From assembly GCF_039634365.2 (NCBI RefSeq), contig NZ_CP155079.2, positions 4,526,001-4,590,000 of the forward strand: a stretch of DNA of 64,000 nt, given 5' to 3'. The translations under genes were made by a program, and so were the position numbers. A model generated the notes under the pieces. It was not told the origin of the DNA. It saw only the letters and a program-made list of their open reading frames with translations, and searched no databases. Within the stretch, counting starts at the first letter, position 1. Every line of letters starts with the position of its first letter. Positions 34,558 to 43,756 of the stretch are shown in pieces. This DNA comes from Mucilaginibacter sp. PAMB04168. Lineage in GTDB: Bacteria; Bacteroidota; Bacteroidia; Sphingobacteriales; Sphingobacteriaceae.

Positions 34558-35859
34558 ATGATCCAGCAATCCCTTAAAAATCTTAAAATAACTGCGCTTA
34601 ACCCAATGCAGGAAGCAGCCATTGCCGCCGCTAAGAAAAGTGACGTTATTTTGCTTTCGCCAACCGGCTCGGGCAAAACACTGGGTTTTTTGCTGCCCAT
34701 GCTGGGCGCTTTGAAACCCAATGTAACTACCGTACAGGCATTAGTTTTGGTACCCTCGCGCGAGCTGGCTTTACAGATTGAACAGGTTTTTAAAACCATG
34801 GGCACCGGCTTTAAAGTAAACTGCTGCTATGGCGGTCATGATGTTAAAACCGAACTGAATAACCTATCGCACCCGCCGGCTGTACTTATTGGCACACCGG
34901 GCCGCATTGCACACCACCTGCGCCGCGAAAGCTTTAGTACCCGCACAATTCACACCCTTATATTGGATGAGTTTGACAAGGCGCTGGAATTTGGCTTTCA
35001 GGAGGACATGGCTTACATCATAAAGCAACTGCCTGCTATTAAAAAGCGCATGCTTACCTCGGCTACCAAAATGGACGAGATTCCGGATTTTACCGGCATG
35101 ATAAACCCTGCTACGCTTAATTTTTTAACAAACATAGCATCGGCACCCGATATTAAGCAAAAAGCGGTGATAGCGGCCAGTGAAGACAAACTGGAAGCGG
35201 TGTTTGCACTGCTTTGTAAAATAGGTAACGAATCGACCCTGGTATTTTGCAATCACCGCGATGCTGTTGACCGCATCAGCGATGTGCTTTGGGATATGGG
35301 CATACCGCATGGCATTTTTCATGGCGGTATGGAGCAAGACGATAGGGAACGTGCTTTAATCAAATTTAGAAACAGCAGCCATAAAATCTTAATCACAACC
35401 GACCTGGCTTCACGTGGCTTGGATATACCTGAAATTGAACACATTGTACATTACCAGCTGCCACATAACGAAGAAGCCTTTACACACCGCAACGGTCGTA
35501 CAGCACGTATGAATGCCAAGGGCACCTCCTACCTTATGCTTACGCCTACCGAAAAGCCAACTTACTTAAAAGAAATACCCGAGACCGAAGATCTTACGGC
35601 AGAACCGGTACCACCGCAGCTATCGCCCTGGGCAACGCTTTATATTGCCGCAGGTAAAAAAGACAAGGTAAACAAGGTAGATATTGTAGGGTTATTACTT
35701 AAAAAAGGAGAGCTGGCTAAAGATGAACTGGGATTGATTGAAGTGCTCGATAATTCATCTTATGCTGCTGTAAAGCGTAACCTGATTGAACGTACCGTAA
35801 AGCTGCTGAAGGACGAAAAGATTAAGAATAAGAAAATAAAGATTGAAATATCCCGCTAA
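34558..35859 (+). CDS. DEAD-box-type RNA helicase (DEFD variant)
   Basis: A 433-residue superfamily 2 RNA helicase. Walker A is SPTGSGKT (34-41), Ia is PSREL (66-70), motif II is the variant DEFD (137-140) instead of DEAD, motif III is SAT (168-170), and motif VI is HRNGRTARM near 321. It is cytoplasmic, and probably unwinds RNA in ribosome assembly or turnover. The C-terminal 70 residues (KVDIVGLLLKKGELAKDELG) resemble the DbpA-type RNA-binding domain. It leads the DUF1456 gene by 12 bases. Confidence 0.9.
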   Translation: MIQQSLKNLKITALNPMQEAAIAAAKKSDVILLSPTGSGKTLGFLLPMLGALKPNVTTVQALVLVPSRELALQIEQVFKTMGTGFKVNCCYGGHDVKTELNNLSHPPAVLIGTPGRIAHHLRRESFSTRTIHTLILDEFDKALEFGFQEDMAYIIKQLPAIKKRMLTSATKMDEIPDFTGMINPATLNFLTNIASAPDIKQKAVIAASEDKLEAVFALLCKIGNESTLVFCNHRDAVDRISDVLWDMGIPHGIFHGGMEQDDRERALIKFRNSSHKILITTDLASRGLDIPEIEHIVHYQLPHNEEAFTHRNGRTARMNAKGTSYLMLTPTEKPTYLKEIPETEDLTAEPVPPQLSPWATLYIAAGKKDKVNKVDIVGLLLKKGELAKDELGLIEVLDNSSYAAVKRNLIERTVKLLKDEKIKNKKIKIEISR

Positions 35860-35871
35860 TTAAAAAAGAAT

Positions 35872-36117
35872 ATGAGTAATAACGATATCATGAAGAAGCT
35901 GCGGGTAGCCATGAAATTTACCGATGATGACATTATCAAGGTACTGGACCTGGTAAACTTTCGCATCACAAAAACTGAAATTACGGCTATTTTCAGGGCT
36001 GATGATCACCCAAACTTTAAACCCTGCGGCGATCAGATCCTGCGTAATTTTTTGAACGGCCTTATTATTTACAAACGCGGCCCAAGACCAAAACCCGAGC
36101 CAAAAGATAAAGCATAG
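35872..36117 (+). CDS. DUF1456 (YehS-type) protein
   Basis: An 81-residue protein covering one DUF1456 repeat (IMKKLRVAMKFTDDDIIKVL, ITKTEITAIFRADDHPNFKP). The E. coli homolog YehS has two such repeats; this one is shorter and ends in a Pro/Lys-rich tail (KRGPRPKPEPKDKA). It starts 12 bases after the helicase, so the two are probably an operon. Function is unknown. Confidence 0.85.
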   Translation: MSNNDIMKKLRVAMKFTDDDIIKVLDLVNFRITKTEITAIFRADDHPNFKPCGDQILRNFLNGLIIYKRGPRPKPEPKDKA

Positions 36118-36134
36118 CATTGTAAGTTATTTGA

Positions 36135-36185
36135 GCTCCGCATCCTGATAAGATAGAACGCCTAATTTCAAGCAGGACGCGGAGC
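36135..36185 (+). terminator. Hairpin after the helicase/DUF1456 unit
   Basis: GCTCCGCATCCTG (36135-36147) pairs with CAGGACGCGGAGC (36173-36185) with one mismatch around a 25-base loop. TTCTC follows rather than a strong T-tract, so it could instead be a transcript-end hairpin or a repeat. Confidence 0.5.
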
Positions 36186-36297
36186 TTCTCATTATGACGG
36201 TTGTCGTAATCGGCAACCGAGAACACCGCTATCTAAAAATTTGCTTTTATAAGTTAAGCCACTTACCTTTAAGCAAATAACCTACAATCATTTTGTC

Positions 36298-36696
36298 ATG
36301 ACCTTTAAAAACGCTATCAGCTGGTTCGAAATACCAGCCACAGATGTTGCCCGTGCGCAAAAATTTTATGAAGCCATTTTTGACATTCAGATGCAGGCTA
36401 TTGAGCACGAGGGATACAAAATGGCTATGTTTCCGCTCGAAGATCCGATGAGCGGTGTTGGAGGCGCTATTTGCCAGCAATCAGAATTTCATAAACCCAA
36501 CGCTGATAGCGGCAGCCTCATTTACCTGAACGCTAACCCCGATGTACAAATCATAGCAGACAGAATAGAGGCCGCCGGCGGTACCATTGTAAGCCCTAAA
36601 GTTGAAATATCGCCCGAGTACGGTTATATGGCAGTGTTCCTGGATACAGAAGGCAATAGAATTGCGCTACACTCGCTTCCCGAAAAATATTTGTAG
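36298..36696 (+). CDS. VOC-family (glyoxalase-like) protein
   Basis: A 132-residue protein of the vicinal oxygen chelate fold. The opening ISWFEIPATDVARAQKFYEA and the closing GYMAVFLDTEGNRIALHS are typical of glyoxalase/bleomycin-resistance-like single-domain proteins, which work as dimers and often bind a metal. No resistance or glyoxalase activity can be inferred. It stands alone with a 180-base upstream gap. Confidence 0.87.
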   Translation: MTFKNAISWFEIPATDVARAQKFYEAIFDIQMQAIEHEGYKMAMFPLEDPMSGVGGAICQQSEFHKPNADSGSLIYLNANPDVQIIADRIEAAGGTIVSPKVEISPEYGYMAVFLDTEGNRIALHSLPEKYL

Positions 36697-36753
36697 AGCC
36701 GCCTTTCCTAACACCGGAATGAACAGCTTGAGAACGACACATTTTACCAATAG

Positions 36754-36835
36754 GTCATCTCGAACGTGTACGAGAGATCTTTAAGCTGATTAACGTTTGG
36801 CTTAGAGAAGGTCTCTCGCATACGATCCACCATGA
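36754..36835. repeat. Inverted pair of REP-like cores
   Basis: GTCATCTCGAACGTGTACGA (36754-36773, continuing GAGATCT) faces an imperfect reverse complement at 36809-36835 (minus strand TCATGGTGGATCGTATGCGA...). The pair can form a long imperfect hairpin between convergent genes. Sequence and design match those at 21299-21385. Confidence 0.65.
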
Positions 36836-36875
36836 TAGCATTGATAAGCAAAAGCCTTCTGTTAAGCACTACGTG

Positions 36876-38369
36876 CTACTGCTTCAGCCTCTTTAAGCCC
36901 TCTTTTGCCTTTTGCTCTATACTACTTTCCTGCTGATGATTTTTAAAACCAATAGCCATGTTGTAATAATTGATGGCTTTACTCTTATCCTGCCGCTGCT
37001 CGTAAATATTTCCAGCTTTTAAAGCCGACATGGGCCCAAAATAATACGCCATTCCCTTTCCAACCGTAATGGCTTGCTGGTAGTTACTTAAAGCATCGCT
37101 ATCTTTTTGGAGGGCATCATAAACGCGGCCCAGGCGATAATAGTACTCGGCCTTGTCATGTGCAGACGAATAGCTATCTGCTTCTTTTTGTTTTAAAAGC
37201 ATTAAGGCCTTATTGTACAAACCGCCATCAAACCATAAGCGTGCACGTAACAGAGTAGGATTGTATTGCGGGTCGGCTATTTCGGTAAGGGCACGCTTAT
37301 CCTTATCATTATAGGTGTAGCCCTTGGTTTTAACCAGTTGCGTAAACGCGGTGTAACGCTTAGTATTTCCGTCCAATAAGGCGTCCCACGCTAAGCGCAG
37401 ATAGGTGTCTTTAATAAAGTTTACACCTTTATTCGTTTGCAAAAACTTGTTGAAATAATTGATGGCTGTCTCGTCAGACACGTTCATCCTGGCCATGCCG
37501 GTTAAGTAATCCAGGTAAGGATAAGGCTGATATTCATCACCCTCCGGGCGCTTATCAAAATACCGGATGGCTTCAGTACTGTGTCCGGTACGCAATGCCA
37601 CATAGCCCTGCATATAGTACTTTAACAAACTGCTGCTATCTATACGACCGGTGTATTGCAGCATCTTAGGATATGCCTGCGGATCATCAACCACATCGGT
37701 TTGCAAGTAGGTGGTGTAAAACACAGCCTCATCGTAAAACATAGCATACTTTGATGCCGGCAAATGAGCAGTTACGGTTTGCAACATGTTGATGCCGCCA
37801 ATTATTGATCCCTTAATACCAAAAACGTTCAGTACACTCTTTAGCGCACCGTCTGGCAAAGCGCCAAGCGCTACATTCACCACTCCTAACGGTATATCAT
37901 CCGGTAAAAACGCGGGGAATTTCTTTTGGTTATCCTGCAACAACCGGTAAGCCCTGTTAATGGCAAAGCCGGCGGTTGTATTATCGCCAAAGCGGCTATG
38001 CAGAAGCGCCCATTGTAAGTTTACTTGGGCCAACGCAAAATTACGCCAGGGCGAGTTTTTATCTTCATCGTCCAGCTTGTCCAAACGGTCAGACTTATTT
38101 GCTTTCAGACGGTCGTATTCGGCTTTGCTTTCCGTACTCAGCATCCAAAAGTAATCGTAATAATTATCAAGCATTATGGCAAAGCTGTTTTGGGGATGAA
38201 CAGCCTTTTCATGATCGATTTGCTGACGTGCAGCTTTAAGTTTAAAGCTTAGGATGTTCTTGTAGGCCTGCGTGCAATTGGCGTTTACATCAAAATTAGC
38301 GTAAGTATTATTTACTGATATGAGTTGGATTAACAGAAAAACCAACAATAAATGGATATATTGCTTCAA
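36876..38369 (-). CDS. Secreted TPR-repeat protein
   Basis: A 497-residue protein beginning at TTG 38369 (MKQYIHLLLVFLLIQLIS, a signal peptide ending near TYA). The middle and C-terminal parts carry helix pairs with TPR character, clearest in AEYYYRLGRVYDALQKDSDA (about 410-430) and SALKAGNIYEQRQDKSKAIN (about 450-470). TPR proteins act as binding scaffolds, probably in the periplasm here. The start lies only 32 bases from the divergent acyltransferase start. No ATG offers a better start with an intact signal peptide. Confidence 0.85.
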   Translation of the reverse strand: MKQYIHLLLVFLLIQLISVNNTYANFDVNANCTQAYKNILSFKLKAARQQIDHEKAVHPQNSFAIMLDNYYDYFWMLSTESKAEYDRLKANKSDRLDKLDDEDKNSPWRNFALAQVNLQWALLHSRFGDNTTAGFAINRAYRLLQDNQKKFPAFLPDDIPLGVVNVALGALPDGALKSVLNVFGIKGSIIGGINMLQTVTAHLPASKYAMFYDEAVFYTTYLQTDVVDDPQAYPKMLQYTGRIDSSSLLKYYMQGYVALRTGHSTEAIRYFDKRPEGDEYQPYPYLDYLTGMARMNVSDETAINYFNKFLQTNKGVNFIKDTYLRLAWDALLDGNTKRYTAFTQLVKTKGYTYNDKDKRALTEIADPQYNPTLLRARLWFDGGLYNKALMLLKQKEADSYSSAHDKAEYYYRLGRVYDALQKDSDALSNYQQAITVGKGMAYYFGPMSALKAGNIYEQRQDKSKAINYYNMAIGFKNHQQESSIEQKAKEGLKRLKQ

Positions 38370-38401
38370 AATTCGACCTGTGTTAGATAATATAATGCTT
38401 A

Positions 38402-39532
38402 ATGTCTAAAAAAATACTTGCGTTACAAATGCTAAGAGCCATCGCTGTGGCTTTAGTTGTTCTAATCCATGCAGCTGCCGACAGGCAAATCAACATCTCA
38501 TCAAATAATTTTGTTGAACACTTTTTCAATTTAAAATACTGGGGCTTTATTGGTGTAGATTTATTTTTCTGCATTAGCGGGTTTATCATGACCGTTGTAG
38601 TTCCATCCTACTTAAAGGAAGGCGGATGGAAAAAATTTGCGATTAAAAGAGTAGTCAGAATTGTCCCTTTATATTATCTGATCACATTATTTGATTTGGG
38701 CATAGCGGTTTTTAAACATCATAAGCAGTTAGACTTGCAGGTGCTATGCAAAAGCTTGTTTTTCTTCCCTTTTTTCGACCAGTCTACATTTGTAAAACCA
38801 TACACCATTGTTGGATGGACGCTATCCTATGAGATGTACTTTTATCTCCTGGTTTGCCTTATGATTTGTTTGAAAAAGAATATTTACCGAAATCTTTTAA
38901 TCATTATAGCAGCCCTGGCCACCGTGGGCACATTCCTGGATCCTGTAAATCCGTTAGTTAAGTTCCTTACCAGCCCTTTGCTGTTAGAATTTGCTATGGG
39001 TGTAATTTGCGGATTAATTTATGAAAGAGCTAATACAATAGCTTTCTCTAATAATACTTACAAATTTGTTTCAGTGCTCCTTGTTGTTTTGGGCATAGGC
39101 CTCTCCTGTATATCGCTATTTATATTGCCTACCCATAATGGCAATATGCTTGGCGAGTTAACTACGGTTGCCAACAATAATGTGGCCGCTTTAAAAAGGG
39201 TAATTATAATGGGCGTACCCAGCGCAATATTCTTAATAGGCGTTGTTTTCTCTGAAAAGCACTTTAATATAAAAATACCATATGTACTCATCCTTTGTGG
39301 TGATGCCTCTTATTCCTGTTACTTAATCCATATGCATACTTATCCGGCTATTGCAAAGGTATTTAATGCTTTGCATATTAATACTAATATCTTCTTACTG
39401 CTGCTTATTCCTATCTGTTTGGGTATTAGTGTAATTTTTTACAGAATTGTTGAAATGCCTTTAACACGATTTGCCGAAAAAATTACACATCGTTTTTTGC
39501 CTCAGCGCAAATTCGTAGCTAAGCCTGTCTAA
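38402..39532 (+). CDS. Acyltransferase 3 family membrane protein
   Basis: A 376-residue polytopic protein of the acyltransferase-3 family (OafA/YrhL-like), with about ten membrane segments. The family opening LQMLRAIAVALVVLIHAAAD contains the conserved His in the first membrane helix; GFIGVDLFFCISGFIMT and SYSCYLIHMHTYP follow. Such enzymes O-acetylate or O-succinylate surface polysaccharides, lipids or antibiotics; the target is unknown. It is the first of two neighbouring acyltransferase genes, 101 bases apart, and is divergent from the TPR gene. Confidence 0.9.
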   Translation: MSKKILALQMLRAIAVALVVLIHAAADRQINISSNNFVEHFFNLKYWGFIGVDLFFCISGFIMTVVVPSYLKEGGWKKFAIKRVVRIVPLYYLITLFDLGIAVFKHHKQLDLQVLCKSLFFFPFFDQSTFVKPYTIVGWTLSYEMYFYLLVCLMICLKKNIYRNLLIIIAALATVGTFLDPVNPLVKFLTSPLLLEFAMGVICGLIYERANTIAFSNNTYKFVSVLLVVLGIGLSCISLFILPTHNGNMLGELTTVANNNVAALKRVIIMGVPSAIFLIGVVFSEKHFNIKIPYVLILCGDASYSCYLIHMHTYPAIAKVFNALHINTNIFLLLLIPICLGISVIFYRIVEMPLTRFAEKITHRFLPQRKFVAKPV

Positions 39533-39633
39533 TTACGGTAGACATTAAGCGTTGTACCGTAAGCGATTGTTTTAGCAATAAAACAGCTATTACCTTAAAA
39601 ATATTTAATTATTTTAGCCCTACAAGTTCAATA

Positions 39634-40645
39634 ATGGAAACTACCAAAAAGGTTAATAGTTTAAGCTTCTTGAGATTTTTAGCTGTAATGCTGGTTTGCT
39701 TTTGTCATTTTGCTAATCCGTTAGTGGCAAACAACCCCTTAGCACCAATATTTCAATGGTTTAAAATATACGGCGTACATGGTGTTCAAATTTTTTTCGT
39801 CATATCAGGCTTTGTTATACCACTCAGTATGGATAAAGCCCAGTATTCTATTAAACACTACTTTAAATTTATAGCCAAGCGTGCAGTACGTTTGCACCCA
39901 CCCTACCTGGTTGCCTTAGCGCTCACACTCGTTATCATTTTTCTAGCTAACAAGGTTAAACATATCCCTTACCCCGAAACTATTATATCGACCCTCAAAA
40001 GCTGCTTTTACTTGCATGAGCCGCAGCACATACCTGTATTCTGGACTTTGAAAATTGAGGCGGAATATTATATTTTCATGGGCCTGTACTTTGTGTTACT
40101 TAAAAACTTCCCTAAGCTAACCATGTGCTTAAGCTACCCACTGTTTATGTTTTTAAGCCAAACCCAATTACCCGATTACATTGGCTTATTTGAGCACCTG
40201 GTGTTCTTTTTAATCGGCGCAACCGGTTACCTTATATACATGAAACAGGCTCCTGGTATATTGGAATGGGCCTCACTTGCAGCTTTGAGTATTTTCACTT
40301 TTGTATATTATCCTTTTGGCGGAGCTTTGGCAGCATTGTTTACAGTGCTGTTTATACTCTTCTTCAGAGGCGAAATCAGTCCATTTTTTAATTACATGGG
40401 CGAGGTGTCTTATTCCATTTATTTAATTCACTACCCTATCGGCGTAAAAATTCATCAATGTGGCGATGACGCATATCAACCCAAATTACTGGTTGGGCTT
40501 GTTTTCAGGCACCCTGGTATTTGTAATTTTGATTTGCCTGGTATTCTGGAAATATGTTGAAGACCCTTTTGCCAGGCTTTCCAATAAAATTAAATACGGC
40601 GACAGGAAAAGGCCGCTTCCTGTGACCATCCCAAGCAGCATTTAA
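39634..40645 (+). pseudogene. Acyltransferase 3 family gene with a single-base frameshift near its 3' end
   Basis: The frame from ATG 39634 reads an acyltransferase-3 protein (opening LSFLRFLAVMLVCFCHFANP, later GVHGVQIFFVISGFVIPL and GEVSYSIYLIHYPIGVK) to residue 271, then runs into unrelated sequence and stops at 40560. The natural C-terminus is one frame over: FINVAMTHINPNYWLGLFSG then a last membrane helix and FWKYVEDPFARLSNK to TAA 40643-40645. Removing one A from the AAAAA run at 40446-40450 restores a 336-residue protein. It is either a real frameshift, slippage in the run, or a sequencing error. Confidence 0.85.
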
Positions 40646-40663
40646 GCAAAACATTATAAAAAC

Positions 40664-40700
40664 AAAAAACCCTTTACCATTAGTAAAGGGTTTTTGTTTT
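40664..40700. terminator. Bidirectional terminator between acyltransferase and zinc-ribbon genes
   Basis: AAAAACCCTTTAC pairs with GTAAAGGGTTTTT around a 5-base loop, with A-rich and T-rich flanks serving both converging genes. Confidence 0.9.
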
Positions 40701-40718
40701 ATGTTCTTAATTGGCTTA

Positions 40719-41468
40719 TTAAGCAGTTTGCTCTTCTTCAAGCGCCATTTGCTCATCAACTAAAATACGGCCGCAGTGTTCGCAAACAATAATTTTTTTG
40801 CGCTGACGAATGTCAGACTGACGCTGTGGTGGAATCTGGTTGAAACAACCTGAACACGAATCGCGCTGAATGGTAACAACAGCCAAACCATTTTTGGCGT
40901 TACCACGTAAACGGTTATAAGCTATCAGCAAACGCTCTTCGATGTTTTGCTTGGCAGCTTCTGCATGTGCGGTTAATTCGTTTTCTTCTTTCTCAGTTTC
41001 AGAAGTAATAGTACCCAGTTCAGCTCTTTTTGCTTCCAGGTCGGCACGGCGGCCTTCCAGTTCGGCTAAAGCTTTTTCATAGATCTGTGTTTTTGAGGTA
41101 ACCTCAAAACCATACTCCCTTATCTTTTTCTCACTAACCTGAATATCCAATCCTTGTATCTCAATCTCTTTTGAGATGGCATCATACTCGCGGTTATTCT
41201 TAACCTCGTTTAGCTGCGCCTCATATTTTTTGATATTAGCCTGAGCATCACGGATTAGGTTCTTGCGGGTTACAATATCATCCTCCACATCATCCAGCTC
41301 ATTTTTTATTTTCTGAATGCGGGTTTCCAGACCAGCTACATCATCTTCCAGGTCGGCAACTTCCATAGGCAGTTCTCCTCTTACCTGGCGTATTCTGTCA
41401 ATCTTGGTATGGATAGTTTGTAGGTCATATAAAGCTTTCAGCTTTTGTTCTACGGTTTGTTCCATCAA
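40719..41468 (-). CDS. Coiled-coil protein with C-terminal C4 zinc ribbon
   Basis: A 249-residue protein. About residues 10-180 are a long coiled coil (IRQVRGELPMEVADLEDDVA and the following heptads), and the end is a zinc ribbon with Cys205, Cys208, Cys229 and Cys232 (CSGC ... CEHC). This is the DUF164/CT398 family, thought to bind RNA polymerase or nucleic acid in some bacteria; the role is unproven. It overlaps the upstream Nif3-like gene by 4 bases, so coupling is likely; the two genes are often neighbours in Bacteroidota. Confidence 0.9.
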   Translation of the reverse strand: MMEQTVEQKLKALYDLQTIHTKIDRIRQVRGELPMEVADLEDDVAGLETRIQKIKNELDDVEDDIVTRKNLIRDAQANIKKYEAQLNEVKNNREYDAISKEIEIQGLDIQVSEKKIREYGFEVTSKTQIYEKALAELEGRRADLEAKRAELGTITSETEKEENELTAHAEAAKQNIEERLLIAYNRLRGNAKNGLAVVTIQRDSCSGCFNQIPPQRQSDIRQRKKIIVCEHCGRILVDEQMALEEEQTA

Positions 41469-42562
41469 ATAAAATATTTTATGGGGTTTGTATTAATTTC
41501 TGTTAAACGGACCGCAAAGTTACTAAATTTTTTCTGTATTATTTCATACAATAACTGCTGTGTAAATTGCTCACTTTCAAAATGTCCAATGTCGGCAATT
41601 ACGATGCGGCCTTCAGCATCAAAAAACTCATGGTACTTGTAGTCTGCAGTTACAAAAACATCGGCTCCGGCAGCTATCGCCTGCTTCAACAAAAAGCCTC
41701 CCGAGCCGCCGCAAACCGCTACCTTTTTAACCAGTTTGCCCGTAAGTTGGGTGTGCCGAACTACGGCAGCCTTCATAGTATTTTTTAAATGCCTTAAAAA
41801 CTCGTTTTCGCTTAATGGGCTTTCTAGTTCGCCAATCATGCCCGAACCTACTTGCTGGTGCTGGTTGCTTAGTGTGTACAGATCGTACGCTACTTCCTCA
41901 TACGGGTGGTTTAGAAAAAGCGCCATCAATAACTTACTTTCCAAGTGTGCCGGATAGATGATCTCGATCCGGGTTTCAGCTTCCTGATGTATTTTGCCTG
42001 GTTCACCAACGTAAGGGTCGGTGCCCTGTTCGGCCTTAAACGTTCCTGTGCCTTCGGTATTAAAGCTGCACTCGCTGTAATTACCTATATGCCCGGCTCC
42101 TGCTTTAAATAGAGCGTTACGTACTACATCGGCATGGCTATGCGGTGCATAGGTAACCAGCTTTTTAAGCAACCCCGCCTTGGCAGATAATATCCTGGCG
42201 TTTTTCAGCCCAAGGGTTTGTGCAATGCGGGCATTTACGCCGTCCATTACATTATCCAGGTTAGTATGGATGGCATAGAGCGCAATATCATGCTTAATAG
42301 CTTTTTCTACCACACGCTCTACATACGTTTTGCCATTAAACTTTTTAAGACCTTTAAATACGATAGGGTGATGTGAGATGATAACCTGACAGCCGGAAGC
42401 AATGGCTTCATCAACCACGGCTTCGGTACAATCCAGTGAAATGAGAGCCTGCGTAACTTCGCGGTTTCCGTTACCCACAATCAGGCCCGAGTTATCATAA
42501 TCTTCCTGGTAAGCCAGCGGCGCTACGCTTTCCAAAAAGGAGGTTAATTCGTTCAACTTCAT
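41465..42562 (-). CDS. Nif3-like dinuclear metal centre protein
   Basis: A 365-residue Nif3/YbgI-family protein. Metal ligands are in IISHHPIVFKG (His64, His65), LYAIHTNLDNV, and near the C-terminus ADYKYHEFF and DIGHFESEQ (His and Glu). The middle part (about 125-230) is the PII-like insertion of the long family members. Homologs are hexameric toroids; the 'GTP cyclohydrolase I type 2' label has little support, and the reaction is unknown. It is the third gene of a minus-strand cluster and overlaps the zinc-ribbon gene by 4 bases. Confidence 0.92.
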   Translation of the reverse strand: MKLNELTSFLESVAPLAYQEDYDNSGLIVGNGNREVTQALISLDCTEAVVDEAIASGCQVIISHHPIVFKGLKKFNGKTYVERVVEKAIKHDIALYAIHTNLDNVMDGVNARIAQTLGLKNARILSAKAGLLKKLVTYAPHSHADVVRNALFKAGAGHIGNYSECSFNTEGTGTFKAEQGTDPYVGEPGKIHQEAETRIEIIYPAHLESKLLMALFLNHPYEEVAYDLYTLSNQHQQVGSGMIGELESPLSENEFLRHLKNTMKAAVVRHTQLTGKLVKKVAVCGGSGGFLLKQAIAAGADVFVTADYKYHEFFDAEGRIVIADIGHFESEQFTQQLLYEIIQKKFSNFAVRLTEINTNPIKYFI

Positions 42563-42574
42563 AAGTGCGGCAAG

Positions 42575-42808
42575 TTAGCTGTTGCTTATCCAGTTCCAAA
42601 CACGAATGATGATAAATATTAATAGGTTCAATAGTATAAGCGTGGCAACAGGAAAGTAAAATTTAAATTTTTCACGTTCAATATTGATATCGCCGGGCAG
42701 GTGCCCTATCCAACGCAACTTATCACCCAAAAAGTACCAGATAACGCCCGCCAATAGTATGAACGCTCCGATAAACATCAACGACTTACCCGTGCTGTTA
42801 CCTACCAT
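42575..42808 (-). CDS. DUF2905 membrane protein
   Basis: A 77-residue protein with two membrane segments (about 9-27 and 49-70) joined by the DUF2905 loop LRWIGHLPGDINIERE followed by KFYFP. The family function is unknown. It starts on the last base of the TM2 gene stop (1-base overlap) and ends 12 bases before the Nif3-like start, a tight operon arrangement. Confidence 0.87.
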   Translation of the reverse strand: MVGNSTGKSLMFIGAFILLAGVIWYFLGDKLRWIGHLPGDINIEREKFKFYFPVATLILLNLLIFIIIRVWNWISNS

Positions 42809-43176
42809 TAAGCCTTAAAACCGCCGCTCATATTTACCATTTGCAGCGCTTCGTAAGCCATATCTTTGTTATAATCGTTAGCCAGGCTTTTGTAATTAAT
42901 TAAGTCAACAATAGTACCTATTAAACAAAAGCCACCTGTAAGCAAGTAAATAATACCCATGCCTATCTGGCCAACTACAAAACGCTGCACACCGGCTACA
43001 ACAATAAAACCTAATAGTGTAAATAACAATATATCGGAAGGATTGCGGCGTTTGCCCTGATAAACGAACCTAAAGCTATTCACTTGCTCATCGGTTAAAC
43101 CTGCAGTAGCCTGTTGTAAAAAGGCAAACTCTTCGGGTGTGATGCCCGGCAGCATAATGAATGGATTTTGTTGCAT
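42808..43176 (-). CDS. TM2-domain membrane protein
   Basis: A 122-residue protein: a soluble N-terminus with the Bacteroidota pattern MLPGITPEEFAFLQQATAGL, then a TM2 domain (about 48-95: KRRNPSDILLFTLLGFIVVA, then QIGMGIIYLLTGGFCLIGTI and VDLINY). TM2 proteins have two membrane helices joined by a short turn. The role is unknown. It leads the cluster TM2-DUF2905-Nif3-zinc ribbon, isolated from the upstream DUF4199 gene by a terminator. Confidence 0.87.
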   Translation of the reverse strand: MQQNPFIMLPGITPEEFAFLQQATAGLTDEQVNSFRFVYQGKRRNPSDILLFTLLGFIVVAGVQRFVVGQIGMGIIYLLTGGFCLIGTIVDLINYKSLANDYNKDMAYEALQMVNMSGGFKA

Positions 43177-43293
43177 GATAATTTAAGTTTCTTAGTTTTT
43201 AAATATAAGACTTGCACCTAATTATTTTGTTACATACCATCATTTAATTTTAACGGTGCGTTAATATTGAAATCAACTGCCAAACCACTTCAA

Positions 43294-43330
43294 ACAAAAA
43301 AAGCCCCGGTAATTCCGGAGCTTTTTTTGT
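43294..43330 (-). terminator. Terminator after the DUF4199 gene
   Basis: ACAAAAAAAGCCCCGG pairs with CCGGAGCTTTTTTTGT (one mismatch) around a 5-base loop, 16 bases beyond the DUF4199 stop (minus strand). Confidence 0.9.
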
Positions 43331-43345
43331 TATTAAGCTAAGATA

Positions 43346-43756
43346 TTAATCGACGCTGTTTTTTGATTTGGTCATGAGCAGCAGCGTAGCGCCTAATGAT
43401 GACAATACGCCAATAAGCAATGCACCAAATAATCGGCCCGAAAAATCGCGCATGTTATGTTGTGACTCTACATAGTTCACATATATGATGCCTACAAATA
43501 TGGCTACAATACCGCCCACTACCAGTATTTTAAAGCTTTGTATCAGCCCTTCTAAAAAACTCATTCTACCATTCAGGTCATGGTCTCGGTAGCTCTTAAG
43601 CCCTAAGAGTACCCCAACTATAGGGATGATTACCGATATATATTCGATAGGTGAAACCTGATCGTTAAACGTTGTATAGCCGGCCCAGCGCATGATAAAC
43701 AGCCAAAGCCCGCTTAGTACACCTATTATTAATCCGGATGAAATTGCGTTTTTCAT
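43346..43756 (-). CDS. DUF4199 membrane protein
   Basis: A 136-residue protein with four membrane segments (about 5-22, 37-53, 71-95, 108-130). The motif GLKSYRDHDLNGRMSFLEGL after the second segment is typical of DUF4199, a Bacteroidota family of unknown function. It is divergent from mfd; upstream extension of the mfd frame would run into this gene on the other strand, which argues against a long mfd start. Confidence 0.85.
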   Translation of the reverse strand: MKNAISSGLIIGVLSGLWLFIMRWAGYTTFNDQVSPIEYISVIIPIVGVLLGLKSYRDHDLNGRMSFLEGLIQSFKILVVGGIVAIFVGIIYVNYVESQHNMRDFSGRLFGALLIGVLSSLGATLLLMTKSKNSVD

